Shown one piece after another: positions 1 to 6,504 of a stretch of DNA of 6,589 nt. The position numbers were made by a program, and so were the translations under genes. Positions within the stretch are counted from its first letter, which is position 1, and each line of letters opens with the position of its first letter. The stretch is from CAZNFR01 sp964572225. GTDB lineage: Bacteria; Bacteroidota; Bacteroidia; Bacteroidales; GCA-2748055. Under the pieces are notes generated by a model. That model was given only the letters and a program-made list of their open reading frames with translations. It searched no databases and was not told where the DNA came from. The stretch covers positions 1 to 6,589 of the forward strand of contig CAZNFR010000138.1 in the NCBI GenBank assembly GCA_964572225.1, written 5' to 3'.

Positions 1-1157
1 ATGCCTGTGCGAATAGCATCAACGAAATTCGTGGCATGTAAGGCATCAAGTGAGGCATTAGGACTGGTAATATCCCTTCCGTCAACCTTCATACCCGAAG
101 TAACTTCTTTAATCAGCGTATCCTTCAAATCGTAAACAGCATAAGCATTCCCGCCGGTACGCATTGTTCCGTTTTCCCCATAAAAAATTACACCCCGGTC
201 CTCCCCTTCAACAAGGCTGCCATTACAGCTTCTTCCTTCCCAAACAATGCAGGATTTATCGGTACATTCAAAAGTAATTATCTGGGTATCCGGGGTCTCC
301 CAATCGTCATCAAAATGATACCTTCCCCCAACGGAATTAACTCGTGTCGGATAATCGATCCCCAGTCCCCAGCGGGCCACGTCAATTTCGTGTGTGCCAT
401 TATTCAGGGCTTCACCGGTTCCCCAATGCCAGAACCAGTGCCATTTATAATGAATTAAATTATCCTTATAGGGCCGTCGGGGAGCAGGACCCTGCCATAG
501 TTCATAATCCAGTCCCGAAGGAACTTCGGATACCTTTCCGATCCCTATGGGTCCACGGTTATTGGTATACCAGGTCTTTGCCATGTAAACCTTTCCAATG
601 ATTCCGTTTTTTAATTCTTCAAGACCTTCCTTTAATACGGGAGCAGACCTCCTCTGACTTCCCATCTGAACCAGTCTGTTATGTTTATGAGTTGCTGCTA
701 TAACCATTTCACCCTCGGCAGGGTTATGACTAATGGGCTTTTCGACATATACATGTTTCCCGGCATTGCATGACAATATTGTAGCCGGAGCATGCCAGTG
801 ATCGGGGGTACTGATGATCATGGCATCAATATCCTTGTTTTCCAGAACGCGGAAAATATTCTTTTCAAATGCGGGTATTCTTCCCGATATACCCTTCACT
901 GCATTCAACCCTTTTTGAATGGCCTTATCATCTACATCACATATACATGCCATCTCTGCATTTTCCAAACCCTCAAAAACTCTGGAAAGACCACTTCCCC
1001 TGCCATTTACTCCCATCACCCCCAGATTGACACGCTCATTTGCGCCTATGATTCGGGAGTAGCTTTTGGGACTAAAACCATATCCCAATCCTCCGAAGCC
1101 AATGGCCGCAGAACCGGTCGCAAGTTTTTTAATGAATGTTCGTCTGTTATTTTTCAT
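1..1157 (-). CDS. Tat-exported Gfo/Idh/MocA family oxidoreductase (partial, C-terminus beyond window)
   Basis: Translating the minus strand from the ATG at 1157 gives 385 open codons that run off the left edge, so the C-terminus is missing (relatives are commonly about 430-470 residues). The N-terminus carries a twin-arginine signal, NRRTFIKK at residues 4-11, followed by a Gly/Ala-rich hydrophobic stretch (about 12-27), so the protein should be exported folded, with cofactor, to the periplasm. The NAD(P)-binding Rossmann fold starts at about 43, with GVMGVNGRG at 46-54 as the glycine-rich loop, STPDHWHA at 116-123 and the family EKP motif at 139-141 (Lys140 being the conserved lysine). GTGEALNNGTHEIDVARWG at 247-265 is the conserved substrate-side motif, with His256. 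The family oxidises or reduces sugar hydroxyls using NAD(P); the exact substrate cannot be read from sequence. It lies 18 nt downstream of the DUF1080 gene, so the two are probably co-transcribed and act on the same glycosides. No clear Shine-Dalgarno is visible, as is usual in Bacteroidota. Confidence 0.93.
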   Translation of the reverse strand, partial: MKNNRRTFIKKLATGSAAIGFGGLGYGFSPKSYSRIIGANERVNLGVMGVNGRGSGLSRVFEGLENAEMACICDVDDKAIQKGLNAVKGISGRIPAFEKNIFRVLENKDIDAMIISTPDHWHAPATILSCNAGKHVYVEKPISHNPAEGEMVIAATHKHNRLVQMGSQRRSAPVLKEGLEELKNGIIGKVYMAKTWYTNNRGPIGIGKVSEVPSGLDYELWQGPAPRRPYKDNLIHYKWHWFWHWGTGEALNNGTHEIDVARWGLGIDYPTRVNSVGGRYHFDDDWETPDTQIITFECTDKSCIVWEGRSCNGSLVEGEDRGVIFYGENGTMRTGGNAYAVYDLKDTLIKEVTSGMKVDGRDITSPNASLDALHATNFVDAIRTG

Positions 1158-1175
1158 TTGAATCGTATTAGAATA

Positions 1176-1979
1176 TTACAAGCTTCTGATTTTGATGTTA
1201 CGAAAGGCCACTATATAACCATGGTGTTGCAGAAGGATCGGACTTTTATCAGGAGTGGCAAACCCTTCAATTTCTTTATATTTACTTATTGATACAAGAT
1301 CCTTGAATGGTTTGCTTCCCCGCTCGTAACTAACAATCAACTGACCGTTCAGCCAGTGCTCTACTTGCCGGCCCTTCGATTTAATCCTGGCCTCATTCCA
1401 TTCCCCTGCAGGCTTATCCAGTCTATCCTTCTCCGGGGCTATCAAATCGTAAAGACTTCCCTGTAACCTGTTTCCGTCTCTTCCCATGGTTGCATCCGGA
1501 TGGGTGGCATCATCCAAAATCTGATATTCCAGACCGAGATTAGTTTCCTTCAACAGAAAATACTTAATTCCCGAATTTGCCCCGGGATCGACCCTGAATT
1601 CAACTGAAAACTCAAAATCAGAGAATTCACCATCGGTTATAATATCAAGTCCTTTTCCACCTGCCACCGGATCGATGATCAGGATCCCCTGATCTATTTT
1701 CCAACCAATCTCCGGAAAAGGATCCCCATTGAATCGTTTCCATCCATTCGTGGTTTTTCCATCAAAGAGCAACTTCCATCCCTGGTCTATTTCTTCCTGG
1801 GTGAGTTGAGGCAGAACAACCCTTCCAGGGTCTATGTCAACCTTTGGTTCCAGCATTCTGCCCTGACTCATTTCCATATCCATTAACGAAACTGTTTCCA
1901 TCGGTGCGATCTTCATGGCTGTGTACACAATGAGGGCAAACAACACTGCCTTTTGAAAAAATGGTGAGCCTATCATCAT
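1176..1979 (-). CDS. DUF1080 / 3-keto-disaccharide hydrolase domain protein, exported
   Basis: This 267-residue protein has one DUF1080 (PF06439-type, concanavalin-like jelly-roll) domain at about 66-265. Family landmarks appear in order: GWKLLFDGK at 67-75, the DFEFSVEFRV strand at 121-130, NSGI at 135-138, LEYQILDD at 150-157, WNEARIKSKG at 194-203, HWLNG at 208-212, LLQHHG at 249-254 and FRNIKI at 259-264. Members are linked to cleavage of 3-keto-glycosides, in step with Gfo/Idh/MocA dehydrogenases that make or consume the 3-keto sugar; the neighbour at 1157 fits that partnership. The frame stays open upstream to a TTG at 2117, but I prefer the ATG at 1979 (an ATG at 1976 is equally possible), because it puts a Lys-containing n-region and a hydrophobic segment (about 10-22) at the very N-terminus, as in a signal peptide. 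The cleavage site is unclear and there is no lipobox cysteine, so a membrane-anchored form is possible. A GGAG at 2009-2012 is 29 nt from this ATG, too far to decide the start. Confidence 0.9.
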   Translation of the reverse strand: MMIGSPFFQKAVLFALIVYTAMKIAPMETVSLMDMEMSQGRMLEPKVDIDPGRVVLPQLTQEEIDQGWKLLFDGKTTNGWKRFNGDPFPEIGWKIDQGILIIDPVAGGKGLDIITDGEFSDFEFSVEFRVDPGANSGIKYFLLKETNLGLEYQILDDATHPDATMGRDGNRLQGSLYDLIAPEKDRLDKPAGEWNEARIKSKGRQVEHWLNGQLIVSYERGSKPFKDLVSISKYKEIEGFATPDKSPILLQHHGYIVAFRNIKIRSL

Positions 1980-2369
1980 ATAAGTTGTATTAATTGATAT
2001 TTTCAGTACTCCTTTTTTTTCAATCCAGGCGTCAATTCGGTGGGGTACATTTCCGACATTCCCTGGACCATAAACATATAGGTATTTTATAAAACTTTCA
2101 GGGGTGATTTTTAACAATACCGGGGGGGTTATGCCATTTGAAATGCAGTGGTAAATACTTTTCCTTGGAACAGGAAATGTGTCATTGACAAATTATCTGT
2201 GAGGTCATCAAGAATAAGACCCTTTTCATCATATTGAGCGGTCTGATTGATTACAACTTCAAAACACCGGGAGGATCGTGAATGAAAAACCCCACCTAAT
2301 ATTTCACGGAGTAAACCCGTTGACAAAGTCAATATATACTTCGTGATTTAAAAAAATCTTTCCTTTGCT
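1980..2369. other. 390-bp gap between two minus-strand units, no convincing gene
   Basis: This stretch separates the membrane-protein stop (2370) from the DUF1080 start (1979). It should hold the end of one transcript and the promoter of the next, both on the minus strand. A 67-codon frame on the minus strand (2332 to 2129) and the 46-codon upward extension of the DUF1080 frame (2117 to 1980) are both open, but each would need a TTG start, neither has a good ribosome binding site and neither resembles a family I know; a decayed gene is possible. TAAACATA at 2071-2078 reads TATGTTTA on the minus strand, one mismatch from the Bacteroidota -7 element TAnnTTTG, but I see no matching -33 element. 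TTGACAAAGTCAA at 2320-2332 is a perfect 5-bp inverted repeat around AAA. No stem with a T-tract that would make a convincing terminator follows the membrane-protein gene. Confidence 0.55.
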
Positions 2370-2927
2370 TTATATATTTTCATTCCACGACTTTAATAAC
2401 CTTAATTCCTTAAAGATCTGAATCCCAATGATCACAGCCAGAACTACAAAGACCAGGATTCCTGAAATTATAATATATCGATAGAATCCAGTTGAAAGCT
2501 CCATTTCAAAATAAGGCAAAAGACTTATAAATCCGCCGATGTAAACAAAATACAATACCGGGGTAATCAAAAATTGTATCCACCTCCTGAACCGGTGATA
2601 CCGGTCTGCCTTTGCCCTGAAATGCGTATAATCAAGGCTGTAACCAAGCCGGTTTAACCATAGCAGACTTATAAACTCCAGGATCACCCGCAAAACAAGT
2701 ACCCCGATCATGGTCAGCAATGCAAAGGAAACGGCTCTTACTTCCCCTGCCGAGATATAAATAAAAAAGAAAATCAGTACCCCTACGGTAATGCCCAGAA
2801 TCAGTTTGGTAGCTATCAGACTTTTTCTTAACTGTCCTGACTTGCGGATGATTTCTTTCCAACCGGTATCCCCAGGGTTTCCGTCTGACTGCTTATATTG
2901 AGATTTAAACTCTTCGTACTTATTCAT
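2370..2927 (-). CDS. Four-helix membrane protein translationally coupled to the ECF sigma gene (candidate anti-sigma partner)
   Basis: No named family was recognised. From the ATG at 2927 the product is 185 residues: a polar N-terminus (about 1-37, rich in Lys, Glu and Gln), then four hydrophobic segments at about 38-59, 65-90, 116-140 and 151-172. A basic, aromatic-rich loop (about 100-116, with R104, K106, R109, R112, R114, R115) lies between the second and third, and would face the cytoplasm with both termini by the positive-inside rule. The frame is open to an ATG at 2987, but the ATG at 2927 is preferred because it overlaps the sigma stop by 8 nt (ATGAATAA), a typical coupling arrangement; the longer form would overlap the sigma gene by 68 nt. 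Position directly after an ECF sigma gene is where anti-sigma factors usually sit, so the N-terminal tail could bind sigma. It lacks a zinc-binding HxxxCxxC motif and a recognisable FecR-like region, so that role is inference only. Confidence 0.8.
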   Translation of the reverse strand: MNKYEEFKSQYKQSDGNPGDTGWKEIIRKSGQLRKSLIATKLILGITVGVLIFFFIYISAGEVRAVSFALLTMIGVLVLRVILEFISLLWLNRLGYSLDYTHFRAKADRYHRFRRWIQFLITPVLYFVYIGGFISLLPYFEMELSTGFYRYIIISGILVFVVLAVIIGIQIFKELRLLKSWNENI

Positions 2928-3399
2928 GACTAACACATTTTGATAGTTTTTCTTTGATACGGTGAATCCGGGTACGGACGGCTGCATGCGATAAACCCGT
3001 CACTTCTGCGATCTCCTCCTGAGGCAGGTCCTGCAATTCCAGTAAGATAATGGTCCGGTTCAATTCATCCAGCTTGAAGATACAACGGTACATTTCCTGG
3101 TATTTTCGTTCAGAGAATTCAGGCTCCTCAACTGTTTGAACAGGGTCATGTTCCCGCAAAACCATGGATTTACGGGAACGCAGGAACATCAGACAGCTAT
3201 TCACGGAAATTTTATAGATCCATGTTCCAATGTCCGAATTCCCACGAAACCGGTCGAGATTCTCCCAGATCTTAATGAAAACCTCCTGTGTCAGATCCCG
3301 GGCCCGGGTTTCATCACCTCTCACATAGCCCAGTACCAGACGATAAACCTTTGCCTGGTACTGTTCATATATCTGTTCAAATTTTCGCTCTTTATTCAT
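2920..3399 (-). CDS. RNA polymerase sigma factor, sigma-70 family, ECF type
   Basis: This 159-residue protein has the two-domain ECF layout and normal ECF length. Region 2 (about 8-76) contains the core-binding and -10 recognition helices, with DLTQEVFIKIW at 35-45 and GTWIYKISVN at 58-67. A charged linker (about 77-98) follows, then region 4 (about 100-155), whose helix-turn-helix is LPQEEIAEVTGLSHAAVRTR at 125-144 and binds the -35 element. ECF factors redirect RNA polymerase to a small regulon, usually in response to envelope signals, and are normally held by a membrane anti-sigma protein. The ATG overlaps the hydrolase stop as ATGA (3396-3399), and the gene's own stop overlaps the downstream membrane-protein start by 8 nt, so all three are one transcription and translation unit. 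One minor oddity: the position usually acidic in (A)EDLTQ is Arg here (ARDLTQ). Which promoters it reads is unknown; no repeated ECF-type promoter was evident in the window. Confidence 0.95.
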   Translation of the reverse strand: MNKERKFEQIYEQYQAKVYRLVLGYVRGDETRARDLTQEVFIKIWENLDRFRGNSDIGTWIYKISVNSCLMFLRSRKSMVLREHDPVQTVEEPEFSERKYQEMYRCIFKLDELNRTIILLELQDLPQEEIAEVTGLSHAAVRTRIHRIKEKLSKCVSHE

Positions 3400-4238
3400 T
3401 TTTCTCCGAGAGCTTCCCTCAATCGTTCAATTAACCATTCTGGCTGATCAAACATAATAAAATGCGAAGCATCCTCAGCCAGGATCAATGTATAATCCTC
3501 CAAACCGGCAAACTGATTTTGAATGTTTTGGCGAACAAGCTCTTTCCCGAAAGGCCTGGTGGCAGCAATCATCACAACGTTTAGGTTAATGTTCTCCAAT
3601 TGTTCACGCAAATCCAGTTTCAACAAATCAGTGTATCCATATACATAGGTTTCCCGGTCCGATTCCTTTATCCATTCAGCCACCAGTGTCCTTCTCTCTG
3701 CCGAAGAGGTCATTCCCATGGCCATCTGACCGGCCATTCCGGCAAAGCTCGCATCATCCATGTCCAGAATCTGCTTATTGTATTCAGAGTCATAACTGAA
3801 ATTTTCCGGATCATAATTGGGAAACATGACCGCTCCCATAGCAGGTAAGCCATCCACACTGATCACTGTTGAAAATAACCCGGGATTTTCTGCTGCCAGC
3901 CACAAACCGAGGGTTCCTCCCATACTGTGGCCCACAAAGCCGGCACCCTCCAGATTGAGATCCTGAACATAATCCACCAAACCCTTACGAATCCTGGGCA
4001 ACCAGGGAAACTCCACCGGTTCTACCCCGCCAAATCCGGCCAGAGTAAATACATGCAATTCGAAATCCTCCCTGAGCGCTTCAACCGCATCCTCCCAGAC
4101 ATCACCAGGACAGGCAAATCCGGGGATCATGATTACCGGATCTCCTGACCCGTATACCTTCACTTCAAAAGGGTAATCCTGAGCAGCAACAAAAGACTGC
4201 CCCAAAAAGAATACCCATAAAATTACCGAATATCTCAT
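3396..4238 (-). CDS. Exported alpha/beta-fold hydrolase
   Basis: The 280-residue product starts with a signal peptide (about 1-19, hydrophobic core VILWVFFLG, likely cut after VAA), so it should act in the periplasm or outside. The mature part is an alpha/beta hydrolase: an oxyanion-hole loop in MIPGFACPGDVW at 37-48, the nucleophile elbow GHSMGG at 103-108 with Ser105, and the C-terminal catalytic histidine His259 in DASHFIMFDQPE. The strand that usually precedes the acid of the triad reads VVMIAATRPFG (221-231) without the expected Asp; Asp129, right after the strand VISV, is a plausible replacement, as in hydrolases whose acid follows strand 6. The cap region (about 135-200) has a Met-rich stretch, M168, M172, M174 and M176. 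The substrate cannot be named; an ester or lactone is the conservative guess. It is the first gene of the unit with the ECF sigma factor (ATGA overlap) and the membrane protein. Start at 4238 fits the signal peptide; the leader is A-rich without a Shine-Dalgarno. Confidence 0.92.
   Translation of the reverse strand: MRYSVILWVFFLGQSFVAAQDYPFEVKVYGSGDPVIMIPGFACPGDVWEDAVEALREDFELHVFTLAGFGGVEPVEFPWLPRIRKGLVDYVQDLNLEGAGFVGHSMGGTLGLWLAAENPGLFSTVISVDGLPAMGAVMFPNYDPENFSYDSEYNKQILDMDDASFAGMAGQMAMGMTSSAERRTLVAEWIKESDRETYVYGYTDLLKLDLREQLENINLNVVMIAATRPFGKELVRQNIQNQFAGLEDYTLILAEDASHFIMFDQPEWLIERLREALGEK
3404..3407 (-). promoter_or_regulatory. Ribosome binding site for the sigma-factor gene
   Basis: On the minus strand GGAG lies 4 nt before the ATG at 3399, inside the last codons of the alpha/beta hydrolase. 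It is the only properly placed Shine-Dalgarno-like site among the minus-strand genes here. It supports the chosen sigma start and suggests the sigma gene can also be re-initiated by ribosomes finishing the hydrolase. The spacing is slightly short, so it may be weak. Confidence 0.5.
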
Positions 4239-4841
4239 TTCTTTATTTTTTTGGTTCAGCCTTTGGATGCAGGAAATGCATTTTGTTACATAAATAGAGG
4301 ATTCAATAGCAGTGAGATTTAGACAAGGTTTTCACTTGAAGTCCGATCCTAAGTAGAGCATCTTTCTTTTATTTGCATAAACCTTTCCATAATGCTCGTA
4401 AAATGTCATGGCAGGATTCATAATACTGAAAATCTTCTTCTAAATTTTCTCTCCTTTATCTATATAATTAACAGCAAGTTAACGAAATTTCCAAGATGAA
4501 TGTTTTAAATAAAAGTTTTATGCCTCTTTCCATTTTCAATCCAGTCCTGGTTTCCATCTTCAGAAAAAAATCGTTCCCGGCAAGTAAAAAAATCTAGACT
4601 CGGGAGAAGATCCTGAATTTTTATATGATGTTATCTGACTGATATTAAAGAAATTAATCGTAATTTCTATCTACAGAATACTCTATTCACCTGAGCCCGT
4701 AAGAATGGCACCCGGCCAAACCAGTCCTTGGAAAAAATAGAAAAATCACTATCAGTTTCCTTGACCCAACCATTTTACAGGTTTTGAACAACTATTGTCA
4801 AACTCAGTTAAGAGAGAATAACGATTTATACATTTTCTGAT
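4239..4841. other. 603-bp AT-rich divergent intergenic region
   Basis: This region lies between the divergent starts of the hydrolase (minus) and the transporter (plus) and must contain promoters for both. No match to the Bacteroidota TTTG / TAnnTTTG pair with proper spacing was found on either strand. The nearest are TATTTATG on the minus strand (4289-4296), about 50 nt before the hydrolase ATG, and a TTGACC at 4761-4766 before the transporter without a clear partner element. GTTTTGAACAA (4781-4791) and TTGTCAAAC (4795-4803) form an imperfect inverted repeat around CTA, 38 bp before the transporter start; it could be an operator or a leader hairpin. A 33-codon frame at 4496-4597 has no support as a gene. 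A GC-richer patch at about 4690-4735 stands out from the AT-rich surroundings but matches nothing I recognise. No tRNA, riboswitch or mobile element was seen. Confidence 0.6.
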
Positions 4842-6416
4842 ATGTCCGAAAGTAAAAAAAAGAAAAACGGGATCATAAAACGTTTCCTTGATAAGGTGGA
4901 AGTGGTGGGTAACAAATTACCCCAACCGGTTACTCTGTTTGCCATCCTGATGTTAGTTACACTCATCCTTTCCTGGATTTTCGGGGGTGTGTCGGTGGAT
5001 CACCCTGGAAAGGCAGCTGGTTTACTCGACGCTCAGGGCAAGCCTGTGGATCAGATTCAGGTGGTAAATCTGCTTTCCCGTGAGGGGGTCCAGAGGATCT
5101 TTACAGAGATGGTCTCCACTTTCGCCATGTTTCCTCCTCTCGGACTGGTTCTTGTAGTAATGTTGGGCATCGGTGTCGCTGAATATACCGGAATGATTTC
5201 TGTCGGACTCCGGCTCTTTGTTTCAAAAGTCCCCAAATCCATCATCACTTTCTCTATCGTGGTTGCCGGTATGATCAGCTCGGTTGCGGCCGATGCAGGT
5301 TATGTGGTTCTTATCCCTCTTGGTGGGGCCATTTTCATGGGCATGGGCAGACACCCCCTGGCCGGTATCGGTGCAGCATTTGCGGGGGTTTCCGGCGGAT
5401 TCGGGGCTAATTTTCTTCCTACCGGACTGGATCCCATGATCGCTGCTTTTACCGAACCGGCAGCCAGAATCATCGACCCGGATTATACCGTTAATCCGCT
5501 TTCCAACTATTACCTTATGGCTGCTTCAGTCCCTCTGATCGGCCTCGCGGGTACATGGGTTACGGAAAAAATCCTGGTACCCCGGCTCGGCAAATGGAAT
5601 CCTTCCTCGGAAGTGGAGATCGAAGAAGATAAACCCATCACCACCAAAGAAAAAAAGGCTCTCCTATGGGCAATTCTGGCCTCTGTTTTTGTACTGGGTC
5701 TCTTTATAATGACAATAGTACCCGCAAATGGCCTGCTCAGGGGTGAAATGGATCCCCTTACCGGAAAACGAAGCTTCAGGCCCTTTTACGATTCACTGGT
5801 CCCCATGATGTTTATTATATTTTTTGTAGCCGGACTCGTTTACGGCCGGGTGGCTGGTACCATAAAAAGTGATAAGGATGTTGCTTCCATGACCGCCAAA
5901 AGTATGGCTACCATGGGGATGTATATCGTAATTGCTTTTGTTGCCGCTCAGTTTGTGGCTTACTTCAACTGGTCAAATCTGGGAAGTCTACTTGCAGTAA
6001 AGGGCTCGGACGGACTCAAAGCCATTGGCTTTACCGGTGGACCCCTCCTGGTGGCGTTTATCATTGTATCCTCCCTGGTTAACCTGATCATGGGCAGCGC
6101 CTCCGCCAAATGGGCACTGCTGGCACCCATTTTTGTCCCCATGCTGATGTTGATGGGTTTCTCACCGGAAACTACCCAGGCAGCCTACCGTATCGGAGAC
6201 TCCTACTCCAATATATTAACCCCGCTGCTTCCCTATTTTCCTCTCGTAATCGTGTTTGCACAGAAATATGAAAAATCCGTGGGAATCGGAACCCTGATAT
6301 CCATGATGCTTCCCTATGCAATCGCTTTCGCCTTGATACGAATCCCCATGCTACTGCTCTGGATCTGGGCAGGGATACCCCTGGGAATCGAAGGACCACT
6401 GTATTATGGGCAGTGA
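4842..6416 (+). CDS. abgT: AbgT family transporter (p-aminobenzoyl-glutamate / antimetabolite transporter)
   Basis: The 524-residue inner-membrane protein has the usual AbgT (PF03806-type) length and N-terminus, RFLDKVEVVGNKLPQPVTLF at 14-33. Many hydrophobic segments follow, starting at about 30-50, 98-115, 135-160 and 225-245, then 272-294, 318-337, 357-376, 400-417, 425-439, 459-474 and 485-512, consistent with nine helices plus two re-entrant hairpins. The family's functional residues are present: Asp197 in TGLDPM, Trp424 in GSASAKWALLAP, Pro442 in GFSPE and Arg450 in AAYRIGDSYSN. These match Asp193, Trp420, Pro438 and Arg446 of Neisseria MtrF, as I recall them, at a constant offset of four. 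Characterised relatives import p-aminobenzoyl-glutamate (E. coli AbgT) or export sulfonamides and related antimetabolites (MtrF, YdaH), driven by ion gradients; direction cannot be decided here, and no abgA/abgB peptidase gene is adjacent. The leader has no clear Shine-Dalgarno (AGAGAG at 4811-4816 is too distant). The gene stands alone on the plus strand. Confidence 0.95.
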   Translation: MSESKKKKNGIIKRFLDKVEVVGNKLPQPVTLFAILMLVTLILSWIFGGVSVDHPGKAAGLLDAQGKPVDQIQVVNLLSREGVQRIFTEMVSTFAMFPPLGLVLVVMLGIGVAEYTGMISVGLRLFVSKVPKSIITFSIVVAGMISSVAADAGYVVLIPLGGAIFMGMGRHPLAGIGAAFAGVSGGFGANFLPTGLDPMIAAFTEPAARIIDPDYTVNPLSNYYLMAASVPLIGLAGTWVTEKILVPRLGKWNPSSEVEIEEDKPITTKEKKALLWAILASVFVLGLFIMTIVPANGLLRGEMDPLTGKRSFRPFYDSLVPMMFIIFFVAGLVYGRVAGTIKSDKDVASMTAKSMATMGMYIVIAFVAAQFVAYFNWSNLGSLLAVKGSDGLKAIGFTGGPLLVAFIIVSSLVNLIMGSASAKWALLAPIFVPMLMLMGFSPETTQAAYRIGDSYSNILTPLLPYFPLVIVFAQKYEKSVGIGTLISMMLPYAIAFALIRIPMLLLWIWAGIPLGIEGPLYYGQ

Positions 6417-6436
6417 TTGGAGGAAGGGGGATAGTG

Positions 6437-6492
6437 GGGGATTCGGGGATCCAGGGATCTGGGGATTCGGGGATCCGGGGATCTGGGGCTAT
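6437..6492 (+). repeat. G-rich tandem octamer repeat (GGGGATYC-type) with G-quadruplex potential
   Basis: Seven consecutive 8-bp units start at 6437, 6445, 6453, 6461, 6469, 6477 and 6485: GGGGATTC, GGGGATCC, AGGGATCT, GGGGATTC, GGGGATCC, GGGGATCT and a degenerate GGGGCTAT. The units also form a higher-order 24-bp period, since 6437-6460 and 6461-6484 differ at a single base (A6453 against G6477). Runs of three or four G separated by regular 4-5 nt loops fit the G-quadruplex pattern on the coding strand and in the RNA. It starts about 20 bp after the abgT stop, so it would sit in the 3' untranslated region. A more degenerate G-rich lead-in occupies 6426-6436. Confidence 0.85.
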
Positions 6493-6504
6493 GCACACTT
6501 TTCT

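Noticed and set aside
792..1292. 166-codon plus-strand open frame
   Set aside because: It is antisense to the well-supported Gfo/Idh/MocA gene and the end of the DUF1080 gene, and resembles no protein family.
1980..2117. 46-residue N-terminal extension of the DUF1080 protein from a TTG codon
   Set aside because: It would bury the hydrophobic export signal inside the protein; the ATG at 1979 gives a normal secreted layout.
2129..2332. 67-codon minus-strand open frame as a real gene
   Set aside because: It needs a TTG start, has no ribosome binding site and no recognisable similarity; kept only as a possible remnant in the gap description.
3297..3308. 12-bp palindrome CCCGGGCCCGGG
   Set aside because: It lies inside the sigma-factor coding sequence and is explained by codon choice for Ala-Arg-Asp; no regulatory context.
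4496..4597. 33-codon plus-strand open frame in the divergent intergenic region
   Set aside because: It is short, has no Shine-Dalgarno, shows no family resemblance and is well within chance expectation for AT-rich DNA.
4854..4867. Run of eight A followed by G and five A at the start of abgT as a slippage or phase-variation site
   Set aside because: It encodes an ordinary Lys-rich cytoplasmic N-terminus; the run is interrupted and there is no alternative frame product.
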